DNA from: a bacterium
GTDB taxonomy: Bacteria; Verrucomicrobiota; Verrucomicrobiia; Limisphaerales; UBA11358
DNA: 50,334 bases
Reading direction: 5' to 3'
NCBI GenBank assembly: GCA_021817945.1
Contig: JAKAFL010000028.1
Coordinates: 1 to 50,334, forward strand
The notes beneath the pieces were generated by a model. The model was given only the letters and a program-made list of their open reading frames with translations. It did no database searches and was not told the DNA's origin. A program made the translations under genes and the position numbers. Positions 34,900 to 44,806 of the stretch are shown in pieces. Positions within the stretch are counted from its first letter, which is position 1. Every line of letters begins with the position of its first letter.

Positions 34900-37596
34900 T
34901 CAGTAAAGGGTTCGCAGTTGATAATACTGCTGGGAATTGGTCCGGGGAAAGGTGTACGTGTATATCTGGTTGGTAAACCCGTTTAGAACCACGTTGGTGG
35001 ACTTGGGGAACTGCAGCGTGGGCGCCCAGTTGGAGGCCATCACCAAATTGGGAATGATTTGCTGGTTGGTGACGTAATAAAAATTGGTGGAATAAGGAAG
35101 ATAGTTGGTTTGGATATACACGTTGGTAAATAAGCTCTCGAATTTGAGGCTTGAATTCACCTGCAAAACAAACGAATTGGTGTTCGCCTGTTCCAAGGGC
35201 ACAGCCGACCATTGCACCAGGAGGTTGGTGCCTGCGGGAGTGATTGAAAGAGTTGGGAGCGCGGGGGGCTTTGTGAAAATTTTTGTCAAAAAGCCATTTT
35301 GATTGTCCGGAGCTATGGGTTCCCATGCATTCACAGAGGGGAATTGCAGGGGGGAAGGAGATCCGCTGAGGGTTTGGCCCACCACGAAGATACTGTCATC
35401 CGGGGCCACGGCGATGCCGTATCCGAAATCCTCAAAATAACTGCCGAAATCAGCGCCGAAAAGCTGGTTGGTAAAACCCGCCTGGAATCCGGCCACAAAC
35501 ACATTCGCCAAACCGGTGTTGGTGGCATTGAGCGAGCCTATTAAATTATTGGGGGTGGCGAAATAATTCGTCAGCGAGGAAGTGGATCCCACAATAAACA
35601 CATTCCCGGCGGGGTCCGTGGCAACACCATAAGCCACATCATTTCCAAAGCCGCCAAACTCCTGGGAAAACCCGATTTGTGGAGGCGCATTGCCATTAAA
35701 TTTGAGTTGAGTCAGGAAGGCATTGGTGACCACCACCCCAAACTGGTTGGTGGCGTTGTAGGATCCCATGGAGAGCTGGCCAGGGTTGCTGGTGATGGGA
35801 AAGTTGGTGGAGGTGGTGCCGCCAGTCACATAGGCATTACCCGCTGAATCCAAAGCCACGCCATAAGCCACATCCGTGTTGGTTCCCCCGAGCAGGGTGG
35901 AATAAAGCGGGGTTCCCAGGCTGGACCCGGACAGGGGAAACAAGGTCACAAACCCGTCAAAAACAAAGAAGGGGGAATCCACCAGGTTATTGTTATAGTT
36001 GTTGGAACTATCATTCAGGATGCCGCCGTTATAGGTGTAATCCGGGGCAAGCTTTTGATTAATAAAATTGATTGTTGGAAAATTGCTGGATGAGGTTGCA
36101 CCCGCCACGGCCAGATACCGGTTGTTACAAGCCACGGCATAACCAATGTCCACGTTGGTTCCCCCGAGATAACTGCTATAATTCAAAACCTTTCCCCCGG
36201 CGGCAATTTCCGATACAAATGCGTTGGCTCCGAGGAAAAAATTATAAACCGAGCGGAATTTGGGCTGAAATGCGTTGTACGTCACAGGAAAATTCGTGGA
36301 GCAGGTAAAACCAGTCACGAAGGCATCACCCTTGTCATCCAGAGCCAGTCCAAAAATGGAATCATAGGCCTGTCCGCCCAAATAGGTGGAATAAATGAGG
36401 CTTGAACCGTTGGTTTCCAGTTCAGCCACAAACCCGTCACTTGCGTAGGCGTTTAAATTGGGATCAAATTGGCTGGACAATTTTGCACCGTTGAAATTGG
36501 TTGTGACCACAGCATTCGTGGTGGGAAAATCAGGAGACAGCGTGTCGCCAGCCACAAATGCGTGGCCGGAGGCATCAACTGCCACGGCCTTTGCCAAGTC
36601 CCCCTGCGATCCCCCCAGATAGGTACAGTAAACCAGGTTGGTGGCCAGGTCGTTTAATTGAGTTGGATTGACCAAGTCGCGGAATTTGGCCACAAATGCC
36701 ATCCCAACCCCGCCGCTGCCGGTATAATTGGTTTCAAAAGCCTTCGGCGTGGTGAACGGCACTCCTGCGCTGACAAGCACTGACATGGTCTGGCCCGCAA
36801 TATAAACGGAACTGTCATTGGTTCCATAGGCAACAGCCCAGGCAATGTCAATGTTGTTGCCCCCAAAAAAGGTCGAGTAACTCAGGACGGGATCAATCAA
36901 CAACGCCCGTCGGCGATCATGCTCTCCCACCCAAAAACCAATGGTTCCATCCCTTTTCCACTCATAACGCACGGGCACGGAAACAAGTCCTGACGCGCCA
37001 AACTGGGTGGCCACGGGACGATGTTGAAGAATGCTCCGGCCAGCCAACTTCACCATGAGATCCCCCTCCGCAGTGACTCGCACGGAATCCACTCCCCTGA
37101 AATTCAGGCGAATCTGGCCGGGGTCCACCCCCGGGGCCAGATTAAAATCGTATTCCAATTGTTGCTGGTTGCCATGAAACACGGCGTTGATGCCAGGGTA
37201 CACATTGGAAATGCAAACCCCGCCAAAAGCAGCCAGATCCTCGCTTTTTGTAATGCCATTCAGGCTTTCAAGCCGATGGATCCGCCCGGCAAGAGAGTTC
37301 TCACCAGACAGAACCGCATCAGGACTGGACCCTGCAAAATCCATGAAGGCCACACCAGCGCGTCCATCGCTCCTGCTGAAAATGAATTGAACCTTTTGGG
37401 AGTCAATCAAAACACTGGAATCCTTGCCATTTGCGGAAAACAGGAGTTTATCCGCATCGTGTTTCATTTCAAACCACATGGGAAGCAATCCCGCATCAAA
37501 ACGGGCCTGGGTTGGGATCGTTCCAGCGGCAAGAAGACAAATCCCGAGGCAAACTTTAAAAAGCCGGGACACTAAAAGTTTGGTCATGGCGCTCAT
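34900..37596 (-). CDS. Secreted SBBP-repeat beta-propeller protein
   Basis: 898 residues. A signal peptide (about 8-30) precedes an N-terminal beta domain with FSANGKDSSVLIDSQKVQFI and GINAVFHGNQQQLEYDFNLA, as in DUF7948-type proteins. At least six SBBP repeats of about 55-60 residues follow, each showing 'T-Y/L-L-G-G-x-x-x-D' and 'A-V-D-x-x-G-x-A-F/Y-V-x-G-x-T-x-S-x-x-F-P' (TYLGGSQGDLAKAVAVDASG, AYVTGGTTSTNFP and others). The C-terminal 120 residues are Asn/Thr/Tyr-rich with no membrane anchor. It probably folds into a beta-propeller and is exported. The function is unknown. It lies 9 bases after bamA with GAGGTG as a ribosome-binding site, so it appears co-transcribed with dnaB-bamA. Confidence 0.85.
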   Translation of the reverse strand: MSAMTKLLVSRLFKVCLGICLLAAGTIPTQARFDAGLLPMWFEMKHDADKLLFSANGKDSSVLIDSQKVQFIFSRSDGRAGVAFMDFAGSSPDAVLSGENSLAGRIHRLESLNGITKSEDLAAFGGVCISNVYPGINAVFHGNQQQLEYDFNLAPGVDPGQIRLNFRGVDSVRVTAEGDLMVKLAGRSILQHRPVATQFGASGLVSVPVRYEWKRDGTIGFWVGEHDRRRALLIDPVLSYSTFFGGNNIDIAWAVAYGTNDSSVYIAGQTMSVLVSAGVPFTTPKAFETNYTGSGGVGMAFVAKFRDLVNPTQLNDLATNLVYCTYLGGSQGDLAKAVAVDASGHAFVAGDTLSPDFPTTNAVVTTNFNGAKLSSQFDPNLNAYASDGFVAELETNGSSLIYSTYLGGQAYDSIFGLALDDKGDAFVTGFTCSTNFPVTYNAFQPKFRSVYNFFLGANAFVSEIAAGGKVLNYSSYLGGTNVDIGYAVACNNRYLAVAGATSSSNFPTINFINQKLAPDYTYNGGILNDSSNNYNNNLVDSPFFVFDGFVTLFPLSGSSLGTPLYSTLLGGTNTDVAYGVALDSAGNAYVTGGTTSTNFPITSNPGQLSMGSYNATNQFGVVVTNAFLTQLKFNGNAPPQIGFSQEFGGFGNDVAYGVATDPAGNVFIVGSTSSLTNYFATPNNLIGSLNATNTGLANVFVAGFQAGFTNQLFGADFGSYFEDFGYGIAVAPDDSIFVVGQTLSGSPSPLQFPSVNAWEPIAPDNQNGFLTKIFTKPPALPTLSITPAGTNLLVQWSAVPLEQANTNSFVLQVNSSLKFESLFTNVYIQTNYLPYSTNFYYVTNQQIIPNLVMASNWAPTLQFPKSTNVVLNGFTNQIYTYTFPRTNSQQYYQLRTLY

Positions 37597-37605
37597 AGAT
37601 ACACC

Positions 37606-40086
37606 TCAGAAAGGCCTTTCATAACCTACTCCAAATTGGAATTGGCCGCTGCTTCCATTGTATTGGTCATGAGTGATGGGAACACCGTAATCCAAGCGCA
37701 GGGGTCCCAAATGGGGGATATTTAATCGGATGCCAGCGCCCACATCATCATCGAACGACGTGTTAAAATCGTAGGGCCCGCCCCCTACCGCGCCGATATC
37801 ATAGAAAAGGGCAAACCTCAGGCTCACACCTCCATCCTTTTCAAAAATGGGAAAACTATACTCCAAGGATCCAAACCAGTAAGTATCACCGCCAATGGGT
37901 TCATTGGCCATGCTCGCATACCCGGGCTTTCCATAGTTCGGATCACGCGGAGCCACATTGCGGTACAAGTAACCCCGCATGGAATAAAGGCCACCCAGGT
38001 AAAACCGGTCATAAAATGGCACATCCCCGCCGCTGACACTGTCGGCAACCCCCACCCGCCCGCCAGCCTCCAGGACATTACCCTTGAATAACCCTGGAAA
38101 ATACCACGCGGACGTCAATTCTGACTTGTAATAATTTGCATCGCCTGAGTTTAATCCCTGGGAAAACTCCCCCGTCAATTCAGTCCTTTGCCCGTGGTTG
38201 GGCAATTCCGTGCTGTTGCGCGTGTCGTAGGCTAAAGATCCGCCAACCCTTTGAAACATGTGTTCGCCAGCCTGGTTTAAAATGTCCCGGGGAGCATTGG
38301 CGGCAATCGGTTCGCCAATTCCCAGATTATTCATGCCTCCATTAAACCCCCCATTGATCTGGATGCCCACCTGTTCCAGATTGTAATAAGCGGAGCCGAT
38401 TAAAAAATCACTGCCCAGAGCCTTTGTCAGACTGATGCGCGTGCCGGTGCGGGTCTCATTGAAAATGTTATTGGGGCTCTCGTAAAAAAGCTCGTGTCGG
38501 TACAAATCCGTGCTCAGGGACAGTTTTTTGCCCATGAACCACGGCTCGACAAAACTCAGGTCATAATCCTGCTGCAAGAGGCCGATCTCAATGCGCAGCT
38601 TGATCTTTTCACCCCCGCCGGTGAAGTAGGGTGGCTTGAACAGGTCGAAATTCCCCTGGGACACCTCCACATAGCCAAACAAAGATTCAATGGAGCTGAA
38701 CCCCGCACCCACCGTGAAATTGCCCGTATTCTGCTCCTCCACTTTGACCACAAGGTCTTTTTTACCGGGAATGGCAGGATCCGTGGGTTGAGGCTGAATA
38801 TCCACCTTGCTGAAATACCGCATGTCTTCCAGGCGATTCTGGCTGATTTTCACGCGAACCATGTCCAGCACCTCGCCAGGGGCAATGGCCAACTCGCGGC
38901 GAATGACCTTGTCCTTTGTCTTCAGATTGCCCTGTATTTCAATTTTCTGTACGTAATCCTTTTGGGAATCATCCACCTGAAATTCCAGGTCTATGGTGCC
39001 TTTTTGCACATTGGGCACCCGCACTACATGCAGGGCCTGCCCTTGGGCTATGTCCACATAGCCGCGGCTCCCATAAAAATCCTCCACCGCCGTGATGTCC
39101 GCGGTGTAGCCATCGGGCGTAAAAACATCACCCACGTCCATCGGCAGGCCATTCGGCCCGAGCTTGGCCTTGAGATGTTGGTAGTCATGAATGAACTGCA
39201 GGCCGCGAACGATTTCCGCCAATGGATACACCGTACTCCCGGAAAATTTGACCGACCCCACGTTGTACTGGTGCCCCTCAAAGACATAATACTTCACCAC
39301 CAGCGTGTTCGGGGTGGGATGGATCAGTTTCACGTCGTTGACCTGAAAATCCAGATACCCGTGGTTGCGATAAAACTCGGCCAAAGCATCGGGGTCTGTG
39401 TCGTAATCTTCCTGCTTGAAATAGCCGCTTCCCGTCAGCCATGAAAACATCCAACGCCGCCTGGTCTTGATTTCATGCCGCAGCTTGTCTTGTGTAAACG
39501 CCTTGGCCCCGACGAAATCCACCTCGGTGATTTTGACCTTGGGGGCCTCTGTAATTTCAAAAGTGACCACCCCGTGTCCCGTGTCTGGATCAATATTGAG
39601 GGCATATTTCACCTGGGTATCCGCCAGACCATACCGCTCGTAGAGTTTTTTGATCTCCTCCACGTCACTGAAGAGTTTTTGTTCGTCCAGAGGTTCACCC
39701 ACCTTGACGGTGATCTTCTTTTTGATCTTGGTGTCGGAAACCCTTGAGTTGCCCTGGATTTTGATTTCAGTGATGCGGGGGCGGGATTGGACTGTGTAGG
39801 TCAGGATGACGCCACCATCGTCAGCCTGGGTGACTGACACCTGGATATTGTAAAACTGGCCGGTTCCATAGAGTGAATGGACATCATCCTGGGTGCCGCC
39901 TGGGAGATAGGTCAGTCCGGGTCTGAGCTTGATGTTGGCCCGCACGTAGTCCTCACTCACGGATTGGGGGCCTACAAATTTGATATCCACCCGGTCAATC
40001 TGGGGTCCCAATGCCTGCTGGGCCCAGAGGGCCGAAGCACAACCCAAAAAAACGGATGCCCCCAAGGGACGCAGAATCGCTTTCAT
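37606..40086 (-). CDS. bamA: Outer membrane protein assembly factor BamA
   Basis: 826 residues. A signal peptide (to about 22, cleavage after LWA) precedes five POTRA-type beta-alpha-alpha-beta-beta domains (about 28-450) and a 16-strand Omp85 barrel. POTRA features: VDIKFVGPQSVSEDYVRANI, ITEIKIQGNSRVSDTKIKKK, VKITEVDFVGAKAFTQDKLR, YNVGSVKFSGSTVY and KIEIQGNLKTKDKVIRREL. The barrel ends with the conserved LRLDYGVPI region and a terminal aromatic residue (GYERPF). BamA folds outer membrane proteins. Gap to dnaB is 3 bases and to the SBBP gene 9 bases. Confidence 0.95.
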   Translation of the reverse strand: MKAILRPLGASVFLGCASALWAQQALGPQIDRVDIKFVGPQSVSEDYVRANIKLRPGLTYLPGGTQDDVHSLYGTGQFYNIQVSVTQADDGGVILTYTVQSRPRITEIKIQGNSRVSDTKIKKKITVKVGEPLDEQKLFSDVEEIKKLYERYGLADTQVKYALNIDPDTGHGVVTFEITEAPKVKITEVDFVGAKAFTQDKLRHEIKTRRRWMFSWLTGSGYFKQEDYDTDPDALAEFYRNHGYLDFQVNDVKLIHPTPNTLVVKYYVFEGHQYNVGSVKFSGSTVYPLAEIVRGLQFIHDYQHLKAKLGPNGLPMDVGDVFTPDGYTADITAVEDFYGSRGYVDIAQGQALHVVRVPNVQKGTIDLEFQVDDSQKDYVQKIEIQGNLKTKDKVIRRELAIAPGEVLDMVRVKISQNRLEDMRYFSKVDIQPQPTDPAIPGKKDLVVKVEEQNTGNFTVGAGFSSIESLFGYVEVSQGNFDLFKPPYFTGGGEKIKLRIEIGLLQQDYDLSFVEPWFMGKKLSLSTDLYRHELFYESPNNIFNETRTGTRISLTKALGSDFLIGSAYYNLEQVGIQINGGFNGGMNNLGIGEPIAANAPRDILNQAGEHMFQRVGGSLAYDTRNSTELPNHGQRTELTGEFSQGLNSGDANYYKSELTSAWYFPGLFKGNVLEAGGRVGVADSVSGGDVPFYDRFYLGGLYSMRGYLYRNVAPRDPNYGKPGYASMANEPIGGDTYWFGSLEYSFPIFEKDGGVSLRFALFYDIGAVGGGPYDFNTSFDDDVGAGIRLNIPHLGPLRLDYGVPITHDQYNGSSGQFQFGVGYERPF

Positions 40087-40089
40087 GAT

Positions 40090-41562
40090 TCAACGTCCAT
40101 CAGGCATGTCTTCATTGCTGAATTTTGCCGCGCTTTCAAAGCGTGTGTACGATTTCAAGAATGTCAATGGCACGTCGCCCGTTGGCCCGTTTCGCTGCTT
40201 GGCGATCAATAAATTAACCGCCAAGCCATCGGTTTCCTCAGGCGCTGGTCCTTCTTCTTCATCACCCGCATTGGGTTTGTAAAGCAGTCCCACCAAGTCC
40301 GCATCCTGCTCAATGGAGCCGGACTCGCGCAAATCGCTCAACCGCGGTTTGCGGCTTTTGTCCTTTTCCAGTTCCCGGTTCAACTGCGCAAGAACGATCA
40401 CGGGCACATTCAATTCCTTGGCCAAGGCCTTGATGCCGCTCGAAATCTCTGCGATTTCCTGCTGCCGGTTCTCCTGAGAACGCCGGGTAGTAGAATGCAA
40501 GAGTTGCAAATAATCAACCACAAAAAGCTTGATGCCATGCTGTTGCGCCATCCTGCGGGCCCGCGCGCGCATTTGCAGAATGGACAAGCCCGCCGTGGCG
40601 TCTATGAAAAGCTTGGCCCGGGATAGTTTGCCGGCGGCGTTGTTCAGCTTTGGAAAATCCGCCTCGCTCATGAATCCGTCCCGGATATTGCGCAGGTTGA
40701 CCCGTGCCAGCGAGCACATCATGCGCAAGACCAGGGATTCCGCGCTCATTTCCAGGCTGAACACGCCCACCGGAAGCTTCAATTCCAGCGCTACATGTTC
40801 CGCTATGTTCATGGCCAGAGAGGTCTTGCCCATGCTGGGGCGCGCCGCTATCACAATCATTTCACCCCCATGCAATCCATCGGTCATCTTGTCAAAATCA
40901 TGAAATCCAGTCGCCAACCCGCTCAATTGGCCTTTGCGCTCAAAAAATCCCTCGATTGTGGTGATCGCATGGTGAACCAGGTCTTGCACCCCTTGCACGT
41001 TGCTTTGCACGCGGGATTCATTGACCCGCAACACCTCCTTTTCCACTTCGTCCAGCAGGGCGTCCACTTCCCCTTCAAAATCATAGATTTTTCCCACCAC
41101 GGAACTGCAGGTGTGGATCATCCTCCTCAGGAGGAACTTCTCCCTCAATATCTCAATGTAATATTGCAGGTGCGCAACACTGGGCACGGCGTCCTGCAAC
41201 TGCGCCAGGTAAGCCAGCCCCCCCACGGATTCCAACATCTGCCGGTCCTTCAAACGCTGTTGCACAGTGATCAGATCAATCGGATCACGTGCGTTATACA
41301 TCTCGGTCAAAGTCTCATACAGGGTTTGGTGCCGAAGATCGTAAAAAGCCTCCTTGCCATCATCCTTCAGTTTCTCAATGCATTCCCCAAGGCATTCATT
41401 GGGGGAAAGCAATACGCATCCCAGCACGCCCTGCTCGGCCTCCATGCTGTGGGGCGGCAGGCGATCCAACGTGCCGCCGCCACGCGGCGCCTTTTGCCTG
41501 CGCGCTTTTTTTAAATCCGGGGAGCTTGCGGCTCCTCCGGGTTGTGTCACTCCATCAATCAT
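40090..41562 (-). CDS. dnaB: Replicative DNA helicase DnaB
   Basis: 490 residues. Hexameric helicase opening the replication fork. The N-terminal DnaB domain starts LDRLPPHSMEAEQGVLGCVL, and the RecA-like C-terminal domain has LATGFHDFDKMTDGLHGGEM, Walker A AARPSMGKTS, LEMSAESLVLRMM, VVDYLQLLH (Walker B) and LRESGSIEQDADLV. The ATG at 41562 (MIDGVTQPGG) fits family length; the frame stays open upstream to 41787 without homology. First gene of dnaB-bamA-SBBP. Confidence 0.96.
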   Translation of the reverse strand: MIDGVTQPGGAASSPDLKKARRQKAPRGGGTLDRLPPHSMEAEQGVLGCVLLSPNECLGECIEKLKDDGKEAFYDLRHQTLYETLTEMYNARDPIDLITVQQRLKDRQMLESVGGLAYLAQLQDAVPSVAHLQYYIEILREKFLLRRMIHTCSSVVGKIYDFEGEVDALLDEVEKEVLRVNESRVQSNVQGVQDLVHHAITTIEGFFERKGQLSGLATGFHDFDKMTDGLHGGEMIVIAARPSMGKTSLAMNIAEHVALELKLPVGVFSLEMSAESLVLRMMCSLARVNLRNIRDGFMSEADFPKLNNAAGKLSRAKLFIDATAGLSILQMRARARRMAQQHGIKLFVVDYLQLLHSTTRRSQENRQQEIAEISSGIKALAKELNVPVIVLAQLNRELEKDKSRKPRLSDLRESGSIEQDADLVGLLYKPNAGDEEEGPAPEETDGLAVNLLIAKQRNGPTGDVPLTFLKSYTRFESAAKFSNEDMPDGR

Positions 41563-41846
41563 CGGCCTCGTATTATGACCACCTCGCCCGCGAATCAAAC
41601 TGAAATTCCAAAATAATTTTACACTGGTTACTCGCCGGATATTCGCACCTTCCGCGCCACGCTGATTTGTATCCGCCACGATAGCACAGATAGCGCGTCG
41701 AGTGAACCATGCCGGCGCAATCTGCGACAAAGCGCGAATGAGCGCGGCCGCGGCGCCCTGCAAGCCGGATGAATGACCACCTGCCACACCAGGGCGGCGT
41801 CACCCAGCATGTTGGCTTGGCATTCACAGCAAGGAAAGCCGCGCTC
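41563..41846. other. dnaB upstream region, no gene recognised
   Basis: About 280 bases between dnaB and repeat copy G. It should contain the dnaB promoter. No RNA gene or open frame with family resemblance was seen. Confidence 0.4.
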
Positions 41847-42013
41847 AACCCGGAAAGCGAAATTGAAAAGGGCTAGGATGCGGCAAGATGCTTTAGCGGA
41901 AACTCTTTGGAAAAATCGAAACCATACCCGATGCGGTCTCGAAGGATTTTTCCAAAGAGTTTGCGCCCAGTGGATTGGGGCAGATTGGCCTTTTGAATTT
42001 CGTTTTTCGGGTT
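41847..42013 (+). repeat. 165-bp palindromic repeat, copy G
   Basis: Full-length copy: AACCCGGAAAGCGAAATTG left, core GGATGCGGCAAGATGC, perfect inner inverted repeat AAACTCTTTGGAAAAATC ... GATTTTTCCAAAGAGTTT, GCGCCCAGTGGATTGGGGC, and right end AATTTCGTTTTTCGGGTT. With copy D it is closest to the inferred consensus. Confidence 0.94.
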
Positions 42014-42196
42014 CAAGGCATCATTGGCGGGTTTCAATCCGCCTCCATCGCCTCCGTCTGGCGGATCAAACCGAATTTTTCGAATCATCCTGAGACGAAT
42101 GCACTTGCCCTCAGCGGCGTTTCGTGAAGAATGGGGGGCGATGCCAAGCGCGGGATCGTGCGGGATTCCGCCCGACCCGCGCCGGGTGTTCGAGGT

Positions 42197-42284
42197 GGAG
42201 AGATGGCTGAGTGGTTTAAGGCACACGCCTGGAAAGCGTGCGTAGGTAACACTACCGTGGGTTCAAATCCCACTCTCTCCGCCA
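42197..42284 (+). tRNA. tRNA-Ser (anticodon GGA)
   Basis: 88-base class II tRNA. Acceptor arms GGAGAGA (42197-42203) and TCTCTCC (42274-42280) pair fully, followed by G and an encoded CCA. The anticodon arm is CACGC-CTGGAAA-GCGTG with anticodon GGA at 42231-42233, reading UCC/UCU. A long variable arm (GCGTAGGTAACACTACC) and T-loop GTTCAAATC identify serine. The 14-bp gap before it carries no overlapping gene. Confidence 0.97.
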
Positions 42285-42409
42285 TCCCGTCCGGCCTTGC
42301 CTCTGCCCTGCAACCCTTTCCACCCGCTTTTTGAGAAAGCTGGAATGCCGCACTTTTTCAAGGATGAACTGGCCTCCGTTCGCATTTGACTCCAATATGG
42401 GGCACACAA

Positions 42410-43867
42410 ATGGAACGCGTGATGGATCTATTACTGCGGCGCCCGGCCATCAGTCTGGCCGGGTTCAGCCTGGCCCTGATGCTGGCTGGAAACTGGATTT
42501 TGCCCCTGACAGATCGCGATGAGGTGAGGTTTGCCGAGGCTTCGCGGGAAATGCTTCAACGCGGCGATTATGTGGTTCCCTGGTTCAATGGAAATTATCG
42601 TTTTGACAAACCCATCCTCATTTATTGGTGCCAGAGTTTCTCCTACAGGTTGCTGGGCGAAACCGATTTCGCAGCGCGGGTTCCATCGGTGTTGTTCACC
42701 ACAGGCACGGCCCTGCTTTTATTGGGCTGGGGACGGAGGCTGGCCGGTGCGCGCGCGGGGTTTTTCGCTGGCGCCATGTTTGTTGCCAGCTTGCACGTGT
42801 CCCTGATAGGGAGGGTGGCCACCGCCGACATGGCGCTGGTCTTTTTTTATACCCTGGCCCTGTGGGGCGGATGGGAATGGTCGCGCCCCACCCAGGTGAA
42901 CCGGGCGGTTTGGGGATGGATTTTCTTCACCAGTCTCGCGCTTACCTTTCTGGCCAAAGGCCCGGAAAACTACCTGGCGCTGGTGGGATTGGCTCTTTGC
43001 CGTTGGTGGAGAAGGCAGGACTACGTGATGTCTCCGTGGACGACGTTGGCAGGAGTGGCGTGGTCGCTGGGCCTCATTGCGGCCTGGGCAATCCCGGCGC
43101 TGCTGGAATCCCATGGAAAGTACCTGAACGTGGGCATTGGGGAACATGTCATCCACAGGTCCGTGGGTATAAATGACAGCCACGGGCTGAAAGGGTTTCC
43201 GGGATTTTTTGCCGCCCTGCCGCTGTATTTCATCACTTTCTTTCCCAGTTTCCTGCCATGGTCCCTGGCAGTGCCCAGGGCGCTGGCCCATTGGTGGCCT
43301 CTTCGACGGGGCGATGTGGCGGGTTCTTACCTGCTCGTCCAGGCCGGGGTGGTATTTGCCGTTTTTTCCCTGGTCCGAACCAAGCTGCCCCACTACACCA
43401 TGCCCGCCTTCCCCTGCCTGGCACTTTGGCTGGCTTTGCAGGTCCGCGACAAACCGTCTTCAACCCGGTGGCTCGGCTGGGGTATGGTTTCCATTGCAAG
43501 CTTTATCGTAGTCCTGATGTTTTTAGTGATGCCATTTGCAAGAAAAGATTTTCTGACGGAAAACCTGTGGCAAGCCACGCGCGATCATGTGCTGCCACAA
43601 ACCAGGATTGGATGCTTTGGCTACACCGAATCCAGCCTTGTATGGCGATTTCGCACCTTCTCAACCAATGACGTCAACCTGGGACCGGTTCAGGATGCCC
43701 CCACATTCACGACCAATCCTCCCCCGTTCATTCTTGTGCTGCCCTCGGAGGATCTGCCCCAAGTCACCAACCTGCCAGCTTTGAAAAATGCCCTTCGTGT
43801 GGACGTTCATGGGCTGGATATTGTCAAATTCAAGGAACGCAATCTGTCGGCATTGTTGGTGGAATAG
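42410..43867 (+). CDS. Glycosyltransferase family 39 (PMT/ArnT-like) membrane protein
   Basis: 485 residues, about 11-12 membrane segments. GT-C fold enzyme of the ArnT/PMT group, which transfers sugars from polyprenyl-phosphate donors on the outer face of the inner membrane. The catalytic loop after TM1 reads LPLTDRDEVRFAEASREMLQ (the 'D-x-D/E' region), followed by YRFDKPILIYW, typical of ArnT-like proteins, ARVPSVL, and FLAKGP at the first half's end. A periplasmic C-terminal part of about 120 residues follows (FTTNPPPFILVLPSEDLP). Substrate is unknown (lipid A, protein or glycolipid). The ATG at 42410 is preferred over TTG 42386. Confidence 0.87.
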   Translation: MERVMDLLLRRPAISLAGFSLALMLAGNWILPLTDRDEVRFAEASREMLQRGDYVVPWFNGNYRFDKPILIYWCQSFSYRLLGETDFAARVPSVLFTTGTALLLLGWGRRLAGARAGFFAGAMFVASLHVSLIGRVATADMALVFFYTLALWGGWEWSRPTQVNRAVWGWIFFTSLALTFLAKGPENYLALVGLALCRWWRRQDYVMSPWTTLAGVAWSLGLIAAWAIPALLESHGKYLNVGIGEHVIHRSVGINDSHGLKGFPGFFAALPLYFITFFPSFLPWSLAVPRALAHWWPLRRGDVAGSYLLVQAGVVFAVFSLVRTKLPHYTMPAFPCLALWLALQVRDKPSSTRWLGWGMVSIASFIVVLMFLVMPFARKDFLTENLWQATRDHVLPQTRIGCFGYTESSLVWRFRTFSTNDVNLGPVQDAPTFTTNPPPFILVLPSEDLPQVTNLPALKNALRVDVHGLDIVKFKERNLSALLVE

Positions 43868-44065
43868 CGTCAACTTGGGGCTTCCATTTGACATCAGCGC
43901 CGGGTTGCCTCCCTGCAAGTTTTTGGTATATTGGATTCAGGTTGGCGCCTCCCATGCGGTGGTAGGCGATAAAAGCGGACAGGCCATGGGTCAAACCATT
44001 GGGCTTTTCGAAATTGAACCATTTTCCGCCTGGCCGGTCCAACCCAATAACGATACGGAAAACCT

Positions 44066-44755
44066 ATGTATTTCTGGGACACAAATTATCTGCTTTTTGT
44101 CATGCTGCCTGGCCTGCTTGTGGGCATCTGGGCCCAGTACAAGCTGCATTCGGCTTATGGTACCTTCAGCCGCGTGATGGCGGAAAGCGGGCTGACAGGA
44201 GCTGAGACAGCCCGGCGCATTCTGGACCAGGCTGGGCTCACCGACATGCCCGTGGAAGAAGTGGAGGGCCACCTGAGCGACCATTATGACCCGGAAAAGC
44301 GGGCGCTGTTCTTATCCTCGGACAATTTTCATGGCCAGAGCCTGGCCGCCGTGGGCGTGGCAGCTCATGAGGCCGGACACGCGCTCCAGCATCAGCAATC
44401 CTGGACTCTTTTCGACTTGCGCATGGCTTTGGTGCCGGTCACTCAGTTTGCGAGCATGGCATGGATGGGGGTGGTTTTTCTGGGGTTCTTTTTGCACCTG
44501 ATTCCGCACTTCATTCTCATTGCCGTGGCCATTTTTTCAGTGCTCACCCTGTTTCAATTGGTCACCCTGCCGGTGGAATATGATGCCAGCGCCAGGGCCA
44601 AGGCCCAACTGTTCCGGCTTGGTTTGGTGCGCGAGGATGAGAGAAGCGGAATTTCCGCCGTCTTGGATGCGGCAGCTCTCACTTATGTGGCCGCCCTGGT
44701 GAATTCCGTGCTGGAACTCCTTTACTATGTAAACGCGGCGCGAAGCCGGAATTAA
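44066..44755 (+). CDS. YugP-type neutral zinc metallopeptidase
   Basis: 229 residues of the Zn_peptidase_2 (YugP) family. N-terminal span (about 8-26) and DPEKRALFLSSDNFHGQSLA precede the zinc motif AAHEAGHALQHQ (H101, E102, H105). Three further hydrophobic segments follow (about 120-175), then LPVEYDASARAKAQL, the conserved E-x-D-A-S region, and the C-terminal AALTYVAALVNSVLELLYY. Members are integral membrane proteins of unknown function. The start (MYFWDTNYLL) fits the family. 198 bases separate it from the glycosyltransferase. Confidence 0.93.
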   Translation: MYFWDTNYLLFVMLPGLLVGIWAQYKLHSAYGTFSRVMAESGLTGAETARRILDQAGLTDMPVEEVEGHLSDHYDPEKRALFLSSDNFHGQSLAAVGVAAHEAGHALQHQQSWTLFDLRMALVPVTQFASMAWMGVVFLGFFLHLIPHFILIAVAIFSVLTLFQLVTLPVEYDASARAKAQLFRLGLVREDERSGISAVLDAAALTYVAALVNSVLELLYYVNAARSRN

Positions 44756-44806
44756 TAAATTTTAATTTGCTTGCGGCTGGAAATGGCCGGGTTAACTTGC
44801 TGCTTC

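Noticed and set aside
42197..42284. tRNA-Ser as an integration site
   Set aside because: No repeated 3' tRNA fragment or integrase gene was seen nearby.
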